Position numbers and translations under genes: made by a program. A DNA stretch of 64,000 nt from positions 186,001-250,000 of the forward strand of contig JACKAO010000001.1 in assembly GCA_020635035.1 (NCBI GenBank), given 5' to 3'. Positions 59,137 to 64,000 of the stretch are shown piece by piece (position 1 is the first letter of the stretch; the number at the start of each line of letters is the position of its first letter). Below the pieces are notes generated by a model. That model was not told where the DNA came from. It was given only the letters and a program-made list of their open reading frames with translations, and made no database searches. The DNA is from Calditrichia bacterium (GTDB lineage: Bacteria; Calditrichota; Calditrichia; Calditrichales; J004).

Positions 59137-61683
59137 ATGATTGTTGCGAATCTTGAAAAAGAATTTGAAAAATCGGTTAAAAATAAGTTTAATCTATACA
59201 ATAGTCTCTTTTTAAATCTTCCTTACAGCAATATCGAAAATATTGGTATCCTGATTCCAATCCTGCATAATGCCTGCAAAAATGGTCTTGAAGCGGGATT
59301 GCAACCACAGGAAATTCTGGATAATTTTTTTAAAACTCAGGCTGTGTTGAATTCGGATGATGAAAAAATTGACTTTATGTTTAGGGTAATTCAATACGTT
59401 GAGCGGCAGGTTGTTTTATATGACAGTGTAGAAGACGCAGCTTATCCTGCTTTGCAGAAATTATCAGGTGACTTATCTTTAAAGAATTTATTAACGGTAA
59501 TCGATGGTGAGAAAAACACCGATGAAATAGTTAAAAAACTAACTGAGTTTAGTGCCAGGGTTGTTTTTACGGCACATCCAACGCAGTTTTATCCGCCACA
59601 GGTTCTTGAAATCATCAGCAGGTTAAGATCATTGATCACTGAAAATAATATTGAGCAAATTGATCTGGCACTTCAGCAACTCGGTTTAACATCTTTGATG
59701 AATTCCGAAAAACCAACCCCATTAGAAGAAGCGCAGACCATTATTTATTTTCTGAGAACTGTTTATTATGAAGCGGTTAGTGAACTTTATAATTACATAA
59801 AGGCAAATATTACTGATAAAACATTTGATAATCCGGACCTTATTAAACTGGGATTTTGGCCGGGTGGTGACAGGGACGGAAATCCCTTTGTGACAGCAAA
59901 AACAACAATAGCGGTTGCTGATGAACTGCGCATGTCCTTGTTTAAATGCTATTACCGGGATATAAAATCGCTTGAAAATAAACTGACTTTTCGTAAGGTG
60001 GATGAGCGAATTAAATTATGGCGGGATTCTATTTACACAGCGATGTTTGATGAATCCGAAATTATTGATTACAAAGTATTTCTGCAGGATTTGTCAGGCA
60101 TCAGAGATATTATCGAGAAACAATATAACAGCCTGTACCTGGATGAACTGAATAGTTTTATAAATAAGATCAAGATTTTCAGAACACATTTCGCCGCGCT
60201 GGACATAAGACAGAATCATTCCGTGCACAAAATGGTTGTTGAAAATATTTTATATTCAAAAGGGTTGATCAAAAATAGTCTTGATGAACTGAGTCAGGCA
60301 GATTTGGTCAGAATTTTACTTCATGAGAATATGCTTTTAAATCCCGATGATTATGAAGAGGCTCTTGTAAAGGACACACTTTTAAACATACAGCAAGTAA
60401 AAAAAATCCAGGCAAAAAATGGAGAAGAAGGCTGTAACAGGTACATCATCAGCAATTCTGAAGATGTTTTCTCAGTGTTATTTGTTTATGCGCTTTTCAG
60501 ATGGTGTGGTTACAGTGCACAGGATATGAATATCGATATTGTCCCGTTATTTGAGTCAATGGCGGGCATGGAAAACTCGGAAAAAATAATGCAGCAGCTG
60601 TTTGATCTATCGCAATACAGGAGTCATGTAGAGAAACGGCGGAACCGGCAAACAATCATGCTTGGTTTTTCAGACGGTACAAAGGATGGTGGCTATCTGC
60701 AGGCAAATTGGTCGATTTTCAGAACAAAGGAAAAGCTAACAGCTGTTTGTGAACGCAATGACATTAAAGCCATTTTCTTTGATGGACGTGGTGGACCGCC
60801 TGCACGCGGCGGTGGGAAAACACATCGGTTTTATGCAGCTCAGAGTTCAAAAATTGCTAATCATGAAATTCAATTGACGATACAAGGGCAGACCATTACA
60901 AGCAAGTATGGTACAAAAAGACATTTTTTTCATAATTGCGAACAGCTTTTAACAGCAGGACTTTATAATCAATTTTTGAATAAACAAAATGAAATAGCAG
61001 AAAAAGACCGGCAGATTATTGAAGAACTGGGAAGGATTAGTTTTGAAAAATATACTGCTTTGAAAAATCATCCAAAGTTTCTGTCTTACCTGGAAAACCG
61101 CAGTACATTAAAATATTACGGCGAAGCCAATATTGGCAGCCGTCCGGCAAAAAGGGGTAATAAAAAGAAGCTGGAACTATCTGATTTACGTGCCATTTCT
61201 TATGTGGGATCATGGAGTCAGCTTAAGCAAAATGTTCCCGGATATTTTGGGATTGGTACAGCTTTAAAAACATATGTTGATACAGGAAAATTGGAAGACC
61301 TGAAGAAATTGTTTCATTCAGTACCATTTTTTAAAGCTTTGATTTTAAACAGTATGATGTCCCTTTCCAAGTGCTATTTTGAACTGACGACATACCTGGA
61401 GAAAGACCCCGAATACAATGCTTTCTGGAAAATATTATATGATGAATACCTGCTCTCCAAAGAGATGGTTCTTATGATATCCGGTTATGATTTCCTGATG
61501 CAGGAAGAGCCGATATCTCGCAATTCCATTGCCATTCGTGAGAAAATTGTTTTGCCCTTGTTGGTGATTCAGCAGTATGCTTTGCAGAAAATTGAGCACG
61601 ATGATTCCCGTAAAAATGTCTATGAAAAAATTGTAAAACGCTCATTGTACGGAAATATAAATGCCAGCCGAAACTCGGCTTAA
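59137..61683 (+). CDS. ppc: Phosphoenolpyruvate carboxylase
   Basis: PEPC makes oxaloacetate from PEP and bicarbonate, replenishing the TCA cycle. The 848-residue protein is close to the bacterial length of about 880. Seen: VVFTAHPTQFYPPQ with the catalytic histidine near residue 147, GFWPGGDRDGNPFVTAKTT near residue 240, ALDIRQNHSVH near residue 355, MLGFSDGTKDGGYLQANW near residue 510, the glycine-rich FFDGRGGPPARGGGKTH near residue 548 and QGQTITSKYGT near residue 587. The C-terminal residues are NASRNSA rather than the usual QNTG, a deviation at the tail that normally contributes to the active site or effector region. It is transcribed singly. Confidence 0.95.
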   Translation: MIVANLEKEFEKSVKNKFNLYNSLFLNLPYSNIENIGILIPILHNACKNGLEAGLQPQEILDNFFKTQAVLNSDDEKIDFMFRVIQYVERQVVLYDSVEDAAYPALQKLSGDLSLKNLLTVIDGEKNTDEIVKKLTEFSARVVFTAHPTQFYPPQVLEIISRLRSLITENNIEQIDLALQQLGLTSLMNSEKPTPLEEAQTIIYFLRTVYYEAVSELYNYIKANITDKTFDNPDLIKLGFWPGGDRDGNPFVTAKTTIAVADELRMSLFKCYYRDIKSLENKLTFRKVDERIKLWRDSIYTAMFDESEIIDYKVFLQDLSGIRDIIEKQYNSLYLDELNSFINKIKIFRTHFAALDIRQNHSVHKMVVENILYSKGLIKNSLDELSQADLVRILLHENMLLNPDDYEEALVKDTLLNIQQVKKIQAKNGEEGCNRYIISNSEDVFSVLFVYALFRWCGYSAQDMNIDIVPLFESMAGMENSEKIMQQLFDLSQYRSHVEKRRNRQTIMLGFSDGTKDGGYLQANWSIFRTKEKLTAVCERNDIKAIFFDGRGGPPARGGGKTHRFYAAQSSKIANHEIQLTIQGQTITSKYGTKRHFFHNCEQLLTAGLYNQFLNKQNEIAEKDRQIIEELGRISFEKYTALKNHPKFLSYLENRSTLKYYGEANIGSRPAKRGNKKKLELSDLRAISYVGSWSQLKQNVPGYFGIGTALKTYVDTGKLEDLKKLFHSVPFFKALILNSMMSLSKCYFELTTYLEKDPEYNAFWKILYDEYLLSKEMVLMISGYDFLMQEEPISRNSIAIREKIVLPLLVIQQYALQKIEHDDSRKNVYEKIVKRSLYGNINASRNSA

Positions 61684-61779
61684 TTCATTATATTTCAGCT
61701 CCTTTCATGCTTGCACGAAAAAGCCAGCTCTTGTAAGTTCTCTCATCTTCTCAAAAATTCTTAAAACAGGACAAATTCA

Positions 61780-64000
61780 ATGGCTGAAAAACTATTTCTG
61801 ATCGATGGATCAGCACTTTATTACCGCAGTTATTTTGCTTTTATCCGCAATCCCCTGGTTAATTCAAAAGGTGAAAATACATCAGCCACTTTTGGATTTT
61901 TAAACACGCTGATCAAACTTATCGATGAAGAACAACCGCACTACCTGGCGATTGTTTTTGATACCAGTAAACCAACCTTCCGCCACGAGAAATACGCCGA
62001 ATACAAAGCGACACGCGAAAAAATGCCTGATGAAATGCGTGCACAGTATCCACGACTAATCGATACACTTAAGAAACTGAATTTTGTACTGCTTGATAAA
62101 GACGGGTATGAAGCAGATGATATCATTGGTACACTGGCGACGCGTTTCGGGAAAGAAGGCGTTAATGTTTTCATTGTTTCCGGTGATAAAGACATGGCAC
62201 AGCTTGTCAATGGTCATGTATTTCTATACGCTACAGGGAAGGCTGGTATGCCGCCGGATGTTATGGACGCATCCAAAGTTATTGAGAAATACGGCGTAAA
62301 ACCGGGACAGATTATTGACTGGCTGGCATTAATGGGTGATACTTCGGACAATATTCCCGGTGTCCCCAAAGTAGGCGGAAAAACGGCGGCAAAACTTCTC
62401 GATGAATATGAGAATCTGGAGGGAATTTATAAATCAGTTGCCGAAATGAAGGAGAGTGCACTTAAGACCAACCTGATAGAAAATGAAAAACAAGCCTGGC
62501 TATCTCAGGAACTTACACGGATTGATATTAATACTCCAATGGATGTCAATCTTGATGATCTTTCACATACAATCTGGGATATGAATGTGGCTTCTGGAAT
62601 TCTTAAAGAGCTTGAATTTCCCAGCCTGTTTAACCGAATGCAGTCCCTTGCTGAAAATCGCGGAATTATATCAGAAGACACAATCCACTATGACAAGGAA
62701 GATGTACAATATAACCTTGTGGATGACAAAGAAAAGTTTGACAGTTTCCTGAAAGACCTAAAAAAACAGAAGCGTTTTGTTTTTGATCTTGAGACGGATT
62801 CTTTGGATAACCTTACTGCCAATATTGCCGGAATTGCCATCAGTTGGCGCGAAAAAGAAGCCTGGTATATTCCGATCAATCATTTTGATATAAAGCTTTC
62901 AGAATCCTATGTACTTAAGGCGCTGGAGCCGGTTTTCAGTAATATTTCCATAAAAAAATACGGTCAGAATCTGAAATACGATTTGTCTGTTCTGCGTCAG
63001 CACGGGATAGAAGTGGAAAATGTCTGGTTTGATACCATGGTGGCTTCTTACGTCTTGGATCCATCCAATCGTCAGCATAACCTGGAGCATTTGGCGGAAA
63101 AACACCTGGCCTACAAGATGATATTGATTGAAGAGCTTATCGGAACGGGAAAAAATCAAAAAGTCATGACGGATTTGGCTGCTGCTGAAGTTTTGCCGTA
63201 TGCGGCAGAAGATGCGGATATTACACTGCGTGTAGCAGAAATTCTTGAAGACAAGGTTAAAGAGCATGGTTTGGATGACCTTCTGTTTAAGCTGGAAATG
63301 CCATTACTGCAGGTCTTGCAAAAGATGGAAGAACATGGTATAAAAATTGACCTGCAATTGCTGGAAAAATTAGCCGTTGATATTGAAAAAGACCTTAAGC
63401 GGATCGAGCAGGAAATATATGAGTTTGCCGGCCAGGAGTTTAATATCAGCTCGCCGCAGCAACTTGGCACGATCATGTTCGAAGATAAGAAAATCCATGA
63501 AGATCTGGATATGCGTCGTCCGAAGAAAACAAAGACCGGCCAAATTTCAACATCAGAACAGGTGCTGGAACGTTACGCTGAGCATCCGGTAATCGATAAA
63601 ATTTTAACCTTTCGGCGTTTGTCTAAATTAAAAAACACCTATGTGGATGCCTTGCCGCTGCTTGTAAATAAGAAAACAGGAAAAATACACACGTCGTACA
63701 ATCAAACCGTCGCTGCGACCGGACGCTTGTCCAGTAATAATCCAAACCTGCAAAATATCCCGATTCGAACCGAATTGGGCAAAGAAATGCGAAGGGCCTT
63801 TATAGCGGCTGGTCCGGATGCCGTTATTTTAAGCGCCGATTATTCTCAGATCGAATTGCGCATCATGGCCCATCTCTCCGGTGATAAAACTTTGATTGAA
63901 GGTTTCAAAAAAGGAACGGATATTCATGCTATCACTGCTGCCCTGATTTTTGATATCGAACTGCATGAAGTCACTTCCGATCATCGCCGCAAAGCTAAAG
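61780..64000 (+). CDS. polA: DNA polymerase I, 3'-truncated by window edge
   Basis: The frame is open from ATG 61780, behind an ACAGGA site, to the end of the window: 740 complete codons of an expected 900 or so. Seen: the 5' nuclease domain (FLIDGSALYYRSYFAF, DGYEADDIIGTLA, VSGDKDMAQLV, GDTSDNIPGVPKVGGKTA; about 1-290), the 3'-5' exonuclease domain (about 310-490) with the complete acidic set FDLETDSLD, NLKYDLSVL and YAAEDADIT, so proofreading is probably active, and the start of the polymerase domain with ATGRLSSNNPNLQNIPIRTE and motif A SADYSQIELRIMAHLSGD. Motifs B and C lie beyond the window. Confidence 0.97.
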   Translation, partial: MAEKLFLIDGSALYYRSYFAFIRNPLVNSKGENTSATFGFLNTLIKLIDEEQPHYLAIVFDTSKPTFRHEKYAEYKATREKMPDEMRAQYPRLIDTLKKLNFVLLDKDGYEADDIIGTLATRFGKEGVNVFIVSGDKDMAQLVNGHVFLYATGKAGMPPDVMDASKVIEKYGVKPGQIIDWLALMGDTSDNIPGVPKVGGKTAAKLLDEYENLEGIYKSVAEMKESALKTNLIENEKQAWLSQELTRIDINTPMDVNLDDLSHTIWDMNVASGILKELEFPSLFNRMQSLAENRGIISEDTIHYDKEDVQYNLVDDKEKFDSFLKDLKKQKRFVFDLETDSLDNLTANIAGIAISWREKEAWYIPINHFDIKLSESYVLKALEPVFSNISIKKYGQNLKYDLSVLRQHGIEVENVWFDTMVASYVLDPSNRQHNLEHLAEKHLAYKMILIEELIGTGKNQKVMTDLAAAEVLPYAAEDADITLRVAEILEDKVKEHGLDDLLFKLEMPLLQVLQKMEEHGIKIDLQLLEKLAVDIEKDLKRIEQEIYEFAGQEFNISSPQQLGTIMFEDKKIHEDLDMRRPKKTKTGQISTSEQVLERYAEHPVIDKILTFRRLSKLKNTYVDALPLLVNKKTGKIHTSYNQTVAATGRLSSNNPNLQNIPIRTELGKEMRRAFIAAGPDAVILSADYSQIELRIMAHLSGDKTLIEGFKKGTDIHAITAALIFDIELHEVTSDHRRKAK

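Noticed and set aside
1..64000. tRNA, rRNA, CRISPR array, prophage or insertion sequence
   Set aside because: I looked for CCA-ending cloverleaf signals, regularly spaced repeats, transposase/integrase motifs and phage structural genes and found none that I could support.

Overview
This is an AT-rich bacterial chromosome segment densely packed with housekeeping genes. I see no mobile elements, CRISPR arrays, tRNAs or rRNAs. Several gene types point to the FCB superphylum (Bacteroidota/Chlorobiota/Calditrichota relatives): a GWxTD-domain exported protein (39344-40627), a DUF5683-type membrane protein (33532-34287), a DUF4296-like lipoprotein (20306-20638), futalosine-type MqnA, and an OmpA protein with an FCB-style helical N-terminus. 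Calditrichota or a neighbouring uncultured lineage is my best guess, but the phylum call is inference only.

Layout. 1-4813: SUF iron-sulfur assembly operon (sufB, cut at the window edge, sufC, sufD, a SufT/DUF59 protein, sufS). 4928-7484: a MurF-like ligase without the MurF N-terminal domain, followed by an OmpA-domain lipoprotein-like or periplasmic protein. 7614-12143: a signalling block (TPR protein, NtrC-type sigma54 activator, HDOD protein, soluble histidine kinase). 12154-14621: DUF1015 protein, HU, RuvX. 14633-17760: aromatic amino-acid genes (DAHP synthase, TyrA) and a Gfo/Idh/MocA oxidoreductase. 17891-20285: STAS protein and glycogen debranching enzyme. 20306-25431: lipoprotein, giant peptidase/PD40/beta-barrel protein, MlaE-MlaF lipid transporter pair without MlaD. 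25540-31173: REC-PAS-GAF-PP2C protein, UDP-HexNAc pyrophosphorylase, two unknown envelope proteins, MqnA. 31183-33147: dnaA and a very probable chromosomal origin with three perfect DnaA boxes. 33148-40627: RidA, envelope proteins, purF, a UbiA-family prenyltransferase, ftsY, rimO and the GWxTD protein. 40730-44496: OmpR/HisK two-component pair, phosphopantetheinyl transferase, AraC-type regulator with a degenerate receiver. 44787-47462: pyruvate phosphate dikinase with a strong terminator. 47635-51003: tightly overlapping operon of type I asparaginase, HDAC-like deacylase, GNAT-like protein and EF-P. 51029-53805: sensor kinase plus a response regulator fused to a lone DHp-like domain. 53968-64000: TPR protein, rpsU, YqeY, CvpA, MutS2, NAD(P)H-FMN reductase, PEP carboxylase and DNA polymerase I (cut at the window edge).

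How the genes fit together. The window is the origin-proximal part of a chromosome (dnaA plus oriC; parS-like words nearby). PPDK and PEPC together suggest flexible pyruvate/PEP/oxaloacetate interconversion. MqnA and the UbiA-family protein fit menaquinone-based respiration. Signalling is over-represented: three histidine kinases, four receiver-domain proteins, an HDOD protein, a STAS protein and a PP2C phosphatase. The part I consider most likely to hold undescribed biology is the asparaginase/deacylase/GNAT-like/EF-P operon, followed by the NtrC-HDOD-kinase block and the receiver-DHp fusion.
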